From Bacteroidales bacterium (GTDB lineage: Bacteria > Bacteroidota > Bacteroidia > Bacteroidales > JAFGXI01): 46,547 nt of DNA. The DNA lies in assembly GCA_016936665.1 (NCBI GenBank), contig JAFGXI010000022.1:1-46547 (forward strand), given 5' to 3'. A program made the translations under genes and the position numbers. A model generated the notes under the pieces. That model was not told the origin of the DNA, did no database searches, and was given only the letters and a program-made list of their open reading frames with translations. How positions within the stretch are numbered: position 1 is the first letter of the stretch; every line of letters starts with the position of its first letter. Below are positions 1-8,749 of the stretch, piece after piece.

Positions 1-905
1 AAGGATCTGTTACCGAAATCGTATAGGTCCCAGTTTGATTAATGTTTGGACTCATTGTAGAAGCGCCACTAACGATATTTCCACCTGAAGTGATCCATGC
101 ATAGGTCATACCGCCTGTTGAGGCTGAACCATTTAAATTTAAGTCGGTAATAGCGCAGGTTAGTTCCATATCAGCTCCTGCATCGGCCGTTGGAGCTGTG
201 GTGTTTGCCGTAACGGTCACATTATCAATAGCACTACAGCCATTCGAAGGATCTGTTACTGAAATAGTATACGTTCCGGTTTGATTGATATTAGGTGTGG
301 TTGTATTAGAGCCACTTACAATATTACCACCTGCTGTGGTCCAGACATAAGTCATACCGCCTGTTGAGGCTGAACCATCTAAATTTAAGTCGGTAATAGC
401 ACAGGTCAGTTCCATATCAGCTCCTGCATCGGCCGTTGGAGCTGTGGTGTTTGCTGTAACGGTCACATTATCGCTTGCACTACAACCATTAGCAGGGTCT
501 GTTACCGAAATGGTATACGTTCCTGTTTGATTGATATTAGGTGAGGTTGTATTAGAACCACTTACAATATTACCGCCTGAAGTGGTCCATGCATAAGTCA
601 TACCGCCTGTTGAGGCTGAACCATCTAAATTTAAGTCGGTAATAGCACAGGTTAGTTCCATATCAGCTCCTGCATCGGCCGTTGGAGCTGTGGTGTTTTC
701 GAAGACTTCAAGTTGATCTGTATCCGAACAACCTTCAGGTGTTGAAATGGTTAAAGTATAAATACCTGCTTGATTTACAGTTGGTGTTGCCGTATTTGCA
801 CCAGAGACGATACCAGGACCTGTCCATAAATAAGACAGCGATAAACCGTTAGAAGTTGAGCCCGAAGCATCTAATATAAAACTTGTATTGGTACAGGTTA
901 AAGTT
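1..905 (-). repeat. 246-bp tandem repeats encoding Ig/PKD-like domains
   Basis: The phrase TCCATATCAGCTCCTGCATC recurs at 165, 411 and 657 with an exact period of 246 bp (82 codons). The copies at 165-410 and 411-656 are roughly nine-tenths identical by eye. A truncated copy fills 1-164 and a diverged copy spans about 657-905. Each unit encodes one Ig/PKD-like domain that contains a conserved cysteine and the motif TGTYTISVTDP. Identity this high at the DNA level suggests recent duplication or ongoing homogenisation, so copy number may vary between strains and assemblies may collapse here. Confidence 0.9.
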
Positions 906-3900
906 ACATCTGCGCCTGCATCAGCTATTATTTCAGGTAAAAAGGTAAATTCAAGTACTATACCCATATCCCAACATGCGTCACCATCTACATCATATCC
1001 ACGAGCAGCATCGCAGGGAAAAATGTTGCAAATATCATCAAAAGTAATAGGCGCAATATAATAGGTCCCCACAGGAAAACCACCACCATTATTAACATCG
1101 CCAGTATTAGGATTATAATCGAAGCCTAAAAATGCAGGGTCTAATTCAGGATTGCTTAAATTCGTAGGAAGGGAAGAAAATAACGCGTAACCAAGACCAT
1201 TAGGGTCTGTGCTAGCTGGATCAGGCAAAGTAAAATCAGCATTATTTATAAAATCAATTGATTGTCCCCAACATAAAGTGTAAGTATTTGATCCATTGGT
1301 TACATCTGAGCCATCTATCTCTACGGTTGTTGTACCAGCATTTGCATTACAGTTACAATCTAAGAAAGGACCGCCTGTATAGTTGTATGAACATCCATTA
1401 TCATCTGATATTGTAATGTCATAAGTATCGCCATCGTTTAAGCCAGTAATTGTAATTGTACCACCAGAGGTATTTAAATTGGTAGCAGAAAGCACACCTG
1501 AACCGTTATTTGTAATCGAATAAACATCACTCGTTACATATTCAGGAGACCCGCCTGTAATTGTTACAGTTACAACACCAGTTGTACAATTTTCTACACC
1601 TGTGGCTTCTAATGCATTTAAATAGGTCACTTGATACGACATATTATTAAAATCCATATCATAACAAGCAGGATCGTACATGCCGATAGCATCTGTCGTT
1701 ATTGGTACCCACCAAATCGTATTGTTAGTGAATGAAACCCCATTTGAGTTTAAGAAGCTAAGTACAGCACTTGCGTCTCCTGCAGAAGTTTCCGACATAC
1801 TATTTAATTGCTCAAACCAATAACCTGTATAACAAGCATCTGTAGCAGGATCGTCTGAAGTTGGTGCACAATTATAAATAGCATAATCTACACTCGGAAC
1901 AGCGCCTGTAGTAGTTATATCAAAGACATCACCGTTGCATAGCGTAAAAGTATTGGTCACTAAATCAGCCGTTCCACTTCCTGTTAATCCCGGATTTTGA
2001 GTTCCTACATCATCATTACAACAAGAAGGTGCCCAATAAGAAACTGGGTCAACATCGGCATCAATCCAGCCTGTATTTTCAATTGTTATACAAGCAATAT
2101 AATCGGTATTAGGTGTTAAGCCACTCCATTCTGGATTAAAACCACTGCCAACACCATTGGCATTTGTTGGAGAAGGATTAATATCTGTTGCACAATCGCC
2201 TACTGTATGTAAAACAGCCGAACGGATATCAGAAGCAGGTGTACCGCCATATTGTTGTACTAAACCTATAAAACCATTAGGGCCTGAATTGATGGTATAA
2301 CAAAACGTCTCAGTTGCACCAGCAGCTACAGTTTCAACATCTAAGCCATCATAAACACGATTATCAAAGCATTGTACTTCATCCATGGTACAAGGAGCAG
2401 TGCATGTACAACTGGCATTCGGTGCATAAAACGTTACACAATGATCTTGTAACTCACAATTTGCGGGTACTGTATATTCTATGACTAGAATATAAGTTGT
2501 ATTGGGCAATAAGCCTGTCCATTCAGGATTATAATATCCATTAACAGGACTAGCATTAGTGGCTGTAGGAATAATAGCTCCAGCAGTACAAGGCGAAGCC
2601 GCATAAAGCGTAGCTGTTTTTGTAGCAGCATCGCAGGCTGTTGGAAAGCCCGTATTGCCTTGTTGACCAGTAGAAACCACGATACCCACTTCTCCGGTAT
2701 TACCAGTTGTTACCTCATGATAACTGGTATAAGTTGTATTGGTTGCTGCAGGTGATAATTGATAAAAATCGCCACCACTAAAGCTTCCCCAATTACACTG
2801 TGCATTATCTGCCTCTGCAGCATCGGCAAAAGGTCCTGCTATTGGACAATCTGGCGTTGTACATGAGCCACAAGTAGGTATTGTACAAGCATCTATAGTA
2901 ACCGTAAAATCTTGGGAGCAAGAAGTAATACCATCTGTAATAGTTGCTCTATAAGTTGTTGTCGTTAATGGATTTACTTGAACAGAGTCGGATAAATTAT
3001 TAGTTGTTAAAATGATGGTTCCTGTAGATAAATCTTCAATCGTAAGCGTCGAACTTAAAGGGGTTGCTATAATCACATTATCCAAACCCCAATTATCTGT
3101 TGTAGAACTTGTTACCTTGTCCTGAAGCCATCTAAACTTGGTATTAGCGGTTTGCGCAGCTGCAGGAATAGGGTAAGTCATTTTTGTCCACTCTTTTACA
3201 TAATCGCCACAACCTGTTAGCCCGGCTTCTGCACCAAAACTACCTTCTGTACCATTAGGATATATGTATTTAAAGGTGGTCCAAGTAGAACCTCCATTTG
3301 TAGAGTACTGTACATAGACGCCTTCGAAAGTACCAGAACCTTGATCGGGACATTCGCAAGGAGAAGATGCTCCATTGTTTCTTGCTTGCCTATACTCAAA
3401 ACTAATGGTTCCGCCATTTGAAACATCCATTGTATTAGTCTCTAATGACCTTGGACCAGCAGCATTAGCCATCCAAAAATATAAAGATCCGTCTAAACTA
3501 GGATAACCGCAAGCATTTGTTTGGAAAGAAGCTGATGCTGTTGAAGCCCAACCTGTACCTATCGAACCCGAGTTAAAATCATTATTAATTGGTGCAGATA
3601 CCACACTACCAGAAGCATATAGCATTAATGGATCACCTGGGCAAATATGATCAATATCTGCCGTAAGTGATATATTACAACCTGGCGTGTCCATAGGCTT
3701 AAACGTAATGACCTCAGCTTCCCAACCGCTATAAGTGCCCACCTCATTATTATCAAAAACTAAGGTTAAACAACCTGTAGGATTTGTAGCAGCAAATATG
3801 GTTGGTGTTCCTATTAAAGGATTAGCATTGAAGGCTTCAACGCCCATCCCATAAGGGGTTACACCAGTATTATATTTTACAGTATAATCGCCCATTAATT

Positions 3901-4213
3901 TTCCAATATCTGAACCTGTAACAGTGTTCCCATCATAGATATATAATGGATCTTCTTCGGGGTTGACCCATCCATCTACCCACATGGTTTTAAAGTAAGT
4001 AAAATCTAAAGCCACCGCTTCTCCAGCCACAGAAGGGCATAGTGTGATTGTATAATCAGTATTACCATCATTTCCGGCAGGACCTCCTGCGTCATAAAAC
4101 ATTTCGCCACCAGATACATTAACGGTACCACCTTGACTTATTAAAATATTTTGACCTTGTAGCAATTCGAAGATCATTAAAAAAATGATTGTTATGGTAA
4201 ATAAACGTTTCAT
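1..4213 (-). CDS. Giant secreted multidomain adhesin, C-terminus beyond window (partial)
   Basis: An open frame runs from the ATG at 4211-4213 to the left edge, at least 1404 codons; I checked the frame at the start, middle and edge. The N-terminus is a signal peptide ending near residue 22. A CUB-like beta domain follows to about residue 190. Residues about 213-380 look Reelin-type: a WxxxTxA-like opening, paired-strand repeats and the closing motif DNWGLDNV. Two Cys-rich modules of about 150 residues share the motif NPEWxGLxPNT. Ig/PKD-like domains with an aspartate-rich ADAGADxxLTC signature begin near residue 1090. The last ones are near-identical tandem copies. Proteins of this build in Bacteroidota are exported by T9SS and act as surface adhesins or gliding proteins; the sorting domain would lie beyond the window. 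The start is 10 bp after the previous gene's stop, so the two are probably co-transcribed. Export route and adhesive role are inferred. Confidence 0.85.
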   Translation of the reverse strand, partial: MKRLFTITIIFLMIFELLQGQNILISQGGTVNVSGGEMFYDAGGPAGNDGNTDYTITLCPSVAGEAVALDFTYFKTMWVDGWVNPEEDPLYIYDGNTVTGSDIGKLMGDYTVKYNTGVTPYGMGVEAFNANPLIGTPTIFAATNPTGCLTLVFDNNEVGTYSGWEAEVITFKPMDTPGCNISLTADIDHICPGDPLMLYASGSVVSAPINNDFNSGSIGTGWASTASASFQTNACGYPSLDGSLYFWMANAAGPRSLETNTMDVSNGGTISFEYRQARNNGASSPCECPDQGSGTFEGVYVQYSTNGGSTWTTFKYIYPNGTEGSFGAEAGLTGCGDYVKEWTKMTYPIPAAAQTANTKFRWLQDKVTSSTTDNWGLDNVIIATPLSSTLTIEDLSTGTIILTTNNLSDSVQVNPLTTTTYRATITDGITSCSQDFTVTIDACTIPTCGSCTTPDCPIAGPFADAAEADNAQCNWGSFSGGDFYQLSPAATNTTYTSYHEVTTGNTGEVGIVVSTGQQGNTGFPTACDAATKTATLYAASPCTAGAIIPTATNASPVNGYYNPEWTGLLPNTTYILVIEYTVPANCELQDHCVTFYAPNASCTCTAPCTMDEVQCFDNRVYDGLDVETVAAGATETFCYTINSGPNGFIGLVQQYGGTPASDIRSAVLHTVGDCATDINPSPTNANGVGSGFNPEWSGLTPNTDYIACITIENTGWIDADVDPVSYWAPSCCNDDVGTQNPGLTGSGTADLVTNTFTLCNGDVFDITTTGAVPSVDYAIYNCAPTSDDPATDACYTGYWFEQLNSMSETSAGDASAVLSFLNSNGVSFTNNTIWWVPITTDAIGMYDPACYDMDFNNMSYQVTYLNALEATGVENCTTGVVTVTITGGSPEYVTSDVYSITNNGSGVLSATNLNTSGGTITITGLNDGDTYDITISDDNGCSYNYTGGPFLDCNCNANAGTTTVEIDGSDVTNGSNTYTLCWGQSIDFINNADFTLPDPASTDPNGLGYALFSSLPTNLSNPELDPAFLGFDYNPNTGDVNNGGGFPVGTYYIAPITFDDICNIFPCDAARGYDVDGDACWDMGIVLEFTFLPEIIADAGADVTLTCTNTSFILDASGSTSNGLSLSYLWTGPGIVSGANTATPTVNQAGIYTLTISTPEGCSDTDQLEVFENTTAPTADAGADMELTCAITDLNLDGSASTGGMTYAWTTSGGNIVSGSNTTSPNINQTGTYTISVTDPANGCSASDNVTVTANTTAPTADAGADMELTCAITDLNLDGSASTGGMTYVWTTAGGNIVSGSNTTTPNINQTGTYTISVTDPSNGCSAIDNVTVTANTTAPTADAGADMELTCAITDLNLNGSASTGGMTYAWITSGGNIVSGASTMSPNINQTGTYTISVTDP

Positions 4214-4223
4214 CACCTGATGC

Positions 4224-5930
4224 TTAATTAATTAATACTTTAGATTTATAAACTTCCGATTCTGTTATAAGCTCAACTATTAAAAACATGTTTGAATTTA
4301 TGTTAGCTATAGGAATAGAAATACCTTGTTCATTTTCTGCTATGATCTCTTGATAGATAGTTCGCCCTTGTACATCGTACACATTCAAACGACTTTGGTG
4401 TTGTATCCCACTGATAAGCAACTGCTGATCAAGTCTACTATAAGTAATTATTGGCTTATCGATTTGTGAATTTTCTACTTTTAAAATAGAACCAATTGTA
4501 TGGTTTGTACCATTAAAATCTACTTGTTGAAGTCTATAATATAGGATGTTTTTATCGGCATAGGCATCGACAAAATGATATTCATTTATAACATTTGAAT
4601 TACCATGACCATTTTCTATTCCAATCGCTTCAAAATTGGATCCATCAGTTGACTTTTCAATTACAAAATTGTCATTGTTGAACTCCGACAGCGTTGTCCA
4701 TTCAATTTGTATTAAGTTGGATTTAAATTCAGCTGTAAAATTTATTAATTCAACAGGTAATGAACAATTATCCACATAGACAGTGATTGAATCAATAGAG
4801 TTCTGACAAATATAATTGCTGGTAGTAAGAAAATACGTTGTTGTTACTATAGGAGAGATTTCAATACTAATTCCGATTTCTTCATTTAATGAACCATCGT
4901 TCCATGACCATATAAAATTGCTTATACCAGAAGGAGAAGTGGCTGTTAAATTGGTGATATCGCCATTACAAATTGTAGTGTCTTCTCCTGCATTAAAACT
5001 TGTAATGTTATTGTTGTCTGTAGAATGAATCGTGTATTCACAAACGGCTCCGGCATCGCCATCAACCATAATATAATATTTTTGACCAACTGTTAAATCG
5101 ACCGCTTCTACAGTAAATTCTCCAGTATGCCCACCATCGGAAAAAGAACAATCTGATTTTCTTGTAAAAGTTGTTCCATTGTATTCGAAAATGGCTACTT
5201 GAATACCATCTCCATCTGATAAACAGCTAGTAACTTCAAAATCGAATGAAACCGTGTCGTTTGCTGCTTGAAAAATTAACCATGAGTTATTTTCGTTGGT
5301 ACCACCAAAAAGAGTAGGACAAGAACCTCCACCAGATAAACCTGATGGGTAATCAGCACCAAAATTACCACTTGTTATACCACAATAATTTGCGAAGTTA
5401 CAGACGGTAGGAGCTGCTCCAAATAAGTCTGATAAATCCGGATTTGTATTACACGAAAGTTTATCTACGCATGAAATAATTGCTTCCCATCCATCTTCAT
5501 TTCCTGAGTTGTCTGAAACAAAACGAAACGTTATTGTATCTGATGGAGCTAAAAACTTAAACGTACTGGTCGTTCCAAAATAAGGTAATTTATTGCCTGC
5601 CGCCGGATCTCCAGTAACAGCAACAATTAGTGGTGCACTTACCGATGATCCATTATAAATATATAAGGTATCGGTAGGATGGATTCTTTCGTTGGTATAT
5701 GTGCTAGAAGCTCCAAAATCGAAACATAGTAATTGTCCTGTGCCCGAACAAAAAGTAATTGCGAAATCTTCATTATCGTAATAATGAGAAGAGCTAGATC
5801 GACTATCAGTAAACTTACCTGAACAAGTTGTAATTGTTTGACCGTTATAAGCATCTATCTCATACGTTTGAGCGTTTAATAATTCTGAAAGCAGAATTGC
5901 AAACAATAAAGTACTAAATATAAATCTCAT
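4224..5930 (-). CDS. Secreted CUB-like protein with T9SS-type C-terminal module (568 aa)
   Basis: A signal peptide ends at about residue 20 (LLNAQ). Residues about 30-155 form a CUB-like beta sandwich with the Bacteroidota pattern DTLYIYNG and TFRFVSDNSGNEDGWEA, followed by a disulphide-rich domain (about 158-315) and a PKD-like segment with AGEDTTICNG. The C-terminal 175 residues begin LPVELINFTAEF, an FN3-like module that usually precedes the T9SS sorting domain, and end in a short beta-rich tail (LNVYDVQGRTIY) resembling a type A sorting domain. The product is predicted to be secreted or surface-anchored through T9SS. It precedes the giant adhesin by 10 bp and shares its CUB-like N-terminal style, so they may act on the same surface. 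It lies directly downstream of a LytTR regulator gene. The biochemical role is unknown. Confidence 0.85.
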   Translation of the reverse strand: MRFIFSTLLFAILLSELLNAQTYEIDAYNGQTITTCSGKFTDSRSSSSHYYDNEDFAITFCSGTGQLLCFDFGASSTYTNERIHPTDTLYIYNGSSVSAPLIVAVTGDPAAGNKLPYFGTTSTFKFLAPSDTITFRFVSDNSGNEDGWEAIISCVDKLSCNTNPDLSDLFGAAPTVCNFANYCGITSGNFGADYPSGLSGGGSCPTLFGGTNENNSWLIFQAANDTVSFDFEVTSCLSDGDGIQVAIFEYNGTTFTRKSDCSFSDGGHTGEFTVEAVDLTVGQKYYIMVDGDAGAVCEYTIHSTDNNNITSFNAGEDTTICNGDITNLTATSPSGISNFIWSWNDGSLNEEIGISIEISPIVTTTYFLTTSNYICQNSIDSITVYVDNCSLPVELINFTAEFKSNLIQIEWTTLSEFNNDNFVIEKSTDGSNFEAIGIENGHGNSNVINEYHFVDAYADKNILYYRLQQVDFNGTNHTIGSILKVENSQIDKPIITYSRLDQQLLISGIQHQSRLNVYDVQGRTIYQEIIAENEQGISIPIANINSNMFLIVELITESEVYKSKVLIN

Positions 5931-6114
5931 AGTGTGTCGTATTTAAGTAGATTGTTTACATTTATTTCAAAATGCATTAACAATCGCTTAAACAAATCTA
6001 AAAGAACGAGATCTATATGTAAATAGACACGGTAAGAACGGCTGGATTATGGGATTAAAAGTCTGATTTGTGGTGAATGGGAAAGAATTTGTGGTATGTC
6101 GTAATATTAAAAAA
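5931..6114 (-). promoter_or_regulatory. Regulatory intergenic region upstream of the adhesin pair
   Basis: This 184-bp gap separates the LytTR gene from the adhesin pair. A -7 element TAGATTTG (minus strand, 5993-6000) fits the Bacteroidota consensus TAnnTTTG; no clear -33 TTTG is visible at the right distance, which would suit an activator-dependent promoter. Upstream of it, ATTTGTGGT occurs at 6066-6074 and 6087-6095 on the plus strand. The direct repeats are 9 bp with a 12-bp spacer, the spacing known for LytTR-domain binding sites. The match is to the geometry, not to any published base consensus. Confidence 0.4.
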
Positions 6115-7851
6115 TTAATCTTTTTGAATTTTTTCAATTACAGATTTTGGAAAGGATCTCGAAACCGGTATTTCAAAATTAACTAAGTCAAATTGAAGTT
6201 TGAATCCTTTAGCGTTGCCTTGCACATTTTTAATTTTGCTCAGATTGACAATATATGATTTGTGACATCTAATTAGTATGTCTGATTTAATTTGTTCTTG
6301 CATACTTTTTAGGTTGCCTCTAATCATTTCTTTAGTAAGATTATTTTCTTTTATATAATAAAACATTGAATAATTATCGTTTGCCTCGATAAATAATATT
6401 TGACTTAAATCTAGTGAAATAGAATCTTTTTTATTTTCAGCATAAAATACTTCTGTAGGTTGGTTGTCATTTTTCCTATAGAACTCGATTGATTTGGATA
6501 GTTCTTGAGCCGTTTTTAGGCGCTTATTTAGCATAATACGTTCATAAACTAAAATTACAGTAAAGATTGGTAAAATACTTATTGCAATAACGTCAAAGGA
6601 TGCGCTTATAACTTGGTTTAATTCAGGATATGTAATGCTGGATCTTTTGATCGCTACTATCCAGCTTGCAAAACCGATTAATAAAAAAACAAAAATTGAA
6701 AAAAACAGAATATTGTACCAGTTTTCGACGATTCTAAACAAATTTGAAAGGGCTAAAAACATTAACAATAATGAGCTAACCAACATGTATATATTAAAAC
6801 GATTCTGAATTTTTGAAGTTTGTTCTAATGTTTGAATTGTTTCTTCTTTAAGTTCTAGTTCGAACTTAGTTTCGATTTCTGCTATTTTTGAATTAATTTC
6901 TATATTGTTAATTGTGTCGTTAATTAATATGTACTCTGTTTGATTTTCGAATGCTTGTTTGTATGCCCCAATTTCATAAAATAATTGGGCCAATTCATAA
7001 GAATTATCTTTAATAAGCACTTGATAGTTGATCGTCTTAGCTTTTGTGTTGCTTAAATTGAAAAAATATAAGCTACTGTCTTTTTGTTCAAGCAAATGGT
7101 AGCATTTTGCAATTTCATTATAACAAATAGCTTCGCCTGAAACATCATTTAAAGAAATAGAAATAGCAAGCGCTTTATATAAATACTGTAAAGCAGCATC
7201 CATTTTTTTTCTATTTCTTTCTACACCTGCTAATCCATAATAAGAAAAATAAATGCCTTCTTTATTATTAATCTCTTGCTCTATAAGAAGGGAGTTCATA
7301 TAATAAGTAAATGCTTTATCCAAGCTGTCGAGCACCTCGTATACTGCTCCTATATTGTAGTATCTTAAAGAAATTTGTTTTTTATTATTTAGCTTTCTCT
7401 CTATTGCAAGTGATTCGAGATACATATCGAGTGCTTTTGTTAAATAGCCTTGCTCCTGATAAACATTTGCCAAATTATTTAAACATATAGATTCTAAGGA
7501 AATATCGTCCAGTTTACGTATTTCTTTTAATGCTTTAAAATAAGATTGAGCGGATTTCTCGTAGTTTCCAATTTTTTTATTGACAATACCAAATGTAATT
7601 AGTGCATTAATTACTTCTTTGCGATTGTTTTGATTTTGAGCAATTTTAATGGCCTGTTTTGAAAGGTTGTAGGCATCCTGAGGAGCATCTACTATAATTT
7701 GAGTTTTAATTTTATTAAATATTTCAAGCTTGATCGAATCGCTTATATCGGGCTTGCTAAAAAGAATTTTTAAAGAATCAATCGACTGTGCGTCTAACTT
7801 CAATAAGTTAAAAGCAAAGAATAATAATATAAGTGCCTTATAATTTTTCAC
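6115..7851 (-). CDS. Membrane-bound TPR-LytTR transcriptional regulator
   Basis: A signal-like hydrophobic N-terminus is followed by about seven TPR units (residues about 45-320), a coiled coil (LELKEETIQTLEQ), three membrane helices (about 335-445) and a C-terminal LytTR DNA-binding domain (about 470-578) with the family features ILFIEANDNYS and RCHKSYIVNL. The layout places periplasmic TPRs, a membrane relay and a cytoplasmic DNA-binding domain in one chain, with no histidine kinase or receiver domain. I prefer the GTG start at 7849-7851, which gives a normal KNYKALILL signal sequence; an in-frame TTG lies 12 bp upstream at 7861-7863. It is the last gene of a unit with the lipoprotein (7889) and T9SS protein (8750). 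Likely targets include the adhesin genes just downstream, where LytTR-like direct repeats are found. The input signal is unknown. Confidence 0.85.
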   Translation of the reverse strand: MKNYKALILLFFAFNLLKLDAQSIDSLKILFSKPDISDSIKLEIFNKIKTQIIVDAPQDAYNLSKQAIKIAQNQNNRKEVINALITFGIVNKKIGNYEKSAQSYFKALKEIRKLDDISLESICLNNLANVYQEQGYLTKALDMYLESLAIERKLNNKKQISLRYYNIGAVYEVLDSLDKAFTYYMNSLLIEQEINNKEGIYFSYYGLAGVERNRKKMDAALQYLYKALAISISLNDVSGEAICYNEIAKCYHLLEQKDSSLYFFNLSNTKAKTINYQVLIKDNSYELAQLFYEIGAYKQAFENQTEYILINDTINNIEINSKIAEIETKFELELKEETIQTLEQTSKIQNRFNIYMLVSSLLLMFLALSNLFRIVENWYNILFFSIFVFLLIGFASWIVAIKRSSITYPELNQVISASFDVIAISILPIFTVILVYERIMLNKRLKTAQELSKSIEFYRKNDNQPTEVFYAENKKDSISLDLSQILFIEANDNYSMFYYIKENNLTKEMIRGNLKSMQEQIKSDILIRCHKSYIVNLSKIKNVQGNAKGFKLQFDLVNFEIPVSRSFPKSVIEKIQKD

Positions 7852-7888
7852 AATTAAGACCAAAGATATATATTTATTTTTGGCTTTA

Positions 7889-8737
7889 TTATTTCTCTAC
7901 GATTGAGCTTTTGTAATTTGTAATAATATCATCTATACTTTGCAGATATTCGGTCGTAGGCATCGTCTCAATATATAACTTTTCATCGGTCCACACCACA
8001 GGAAATGCTTCCATTTTTTCTGCTATTTGAATAAGAATATTTGTCAGTTGTTTCGATTCTTCTTCCGTTTTATTGATATGGTCGTTTATTTCTAAAAGGT
8101 TATCTAAAAATACAACTTGTTGACTTAATGCCGTATTGAAAATTTTTGCTCGCGATGGATTATTTTGATTTTTATAGTGATGAATATATAAACACATACT
8201 TTCTAGAAAACAACCCGAGAGTAGATAAAAACCAACTTCTTCTTGCTCATAATCTAATATCTCTTTGTGCATTTCGTTATAAAGTTCTAAAAATTTTGAT
8301 TTAATACTATCGCTTTTTGTCTCTTGGTTTTTTTGTTGCAAAACAAAATCGGACGATCTGCTAAATCCCAATTGCTGATATACATCCAAAAGATACTTAT
8401 AGTATTTCGCAGCATTATTACCCGAATTATTCGCAATAGCATAACCTAAATCTGTAGAGTAAAATCCGGCGGCCATCGCTCTTTGGTATTTTGAAGTGTA
8501 GATTTTCTCGTGAATGGGCGTGTAAAGACTTGGGTCGTATTTAAACTCATACGATTTAAAAAGTGTTGCCATTTGCATCGGTGTGGGTAGAGTTAATGCC
8601 CTGTATTCCTGACTATCGTCTGTAGTTTCTGATGTTTTTTCATAGTTGTTTTTTTCATTTGGCTCAACATTATTATTGTTCTGACAAGATGTAATTATCA
8701 ATGCTATGCCTAAAGACAATATCCAATATTTTTTCAT
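7889..8737 (-). CDS. Lipoprotein of unknown function, paralogue of 25962-26849
   Basis: The N-terminus is a lipoprotein signal peptide with lipobox ITSC (Cys18), followed by an Asn-rich linker. The rest is predicted all-helical. Conserved landmarks are PTP at residues 51-53, the pattern YxRAxAAGFYSTDLGYA near residue 95, and a GCFLES helix in the second half. The same landmarks occur in the lipoprotein at 25962-26849 (PSP, GIYGADLSY, GGWIEA), so the two are diverged paralogues. It sits between a T9SS protein gene (13 bp upstream) and the LytTR regulator (37 bp downstream), so it could be an envelope partner or sensor accessory of that regulator. I recognise no named family. An outer-membrane or periplasmic-face location is inferred from the lipobox; the absence of acidic residues at +2 argues against surface export. 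Confidence 0.8.
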   Translation of the reverse strand: MKKYWILSLGIALIITSCQNNNNVEPNEKNNYEKTSETTDDSQEYRALTLPTPMQMATLFKSYEFKYDPSLYTPIHEKIYTSKYQRAMAAGFYSTDLGYAIANNSGNNAAKYYKYLLDVYQQLGFSRSSDFVLQQKNQETKSDSIKSKFLELYNEMHKEILDYEQEEVGFYLLSGCFLESMCLYIHHYKNQNNPSRAKIFNTALSQQVVFLDNLLEINDHINKTEEESKQLTNILIQIAEKMEAFPVVWTDEKLYIETMPTTEYLQSIDDIITNYKSSIVEK

Positions 8738-8749
8738 AATTGTAAAGGT

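Noticed and set aside
3217..3426. Open frame of 69 codons on the minus strand within the giant adhesin
   Set aside because: It lies in another frame of the continuous adhesin frame and shows no family motif.
4816..5028. Plus-strand open frame of 70 codons opposite the 568-aa T9SS gene
   Set aside because: It is a shadow of the minus-strand gene with no start context or domain; similar shadows inside other genes were dropped for the same reason.
7852..7863. TTG at 7861-7863 as start of the LytTR regulator
   Set aside because: The GTG at 7849-7851 gives a better signal sequence; the TTG adds four residues without a supporting feature. This remains a minor uncertainty.
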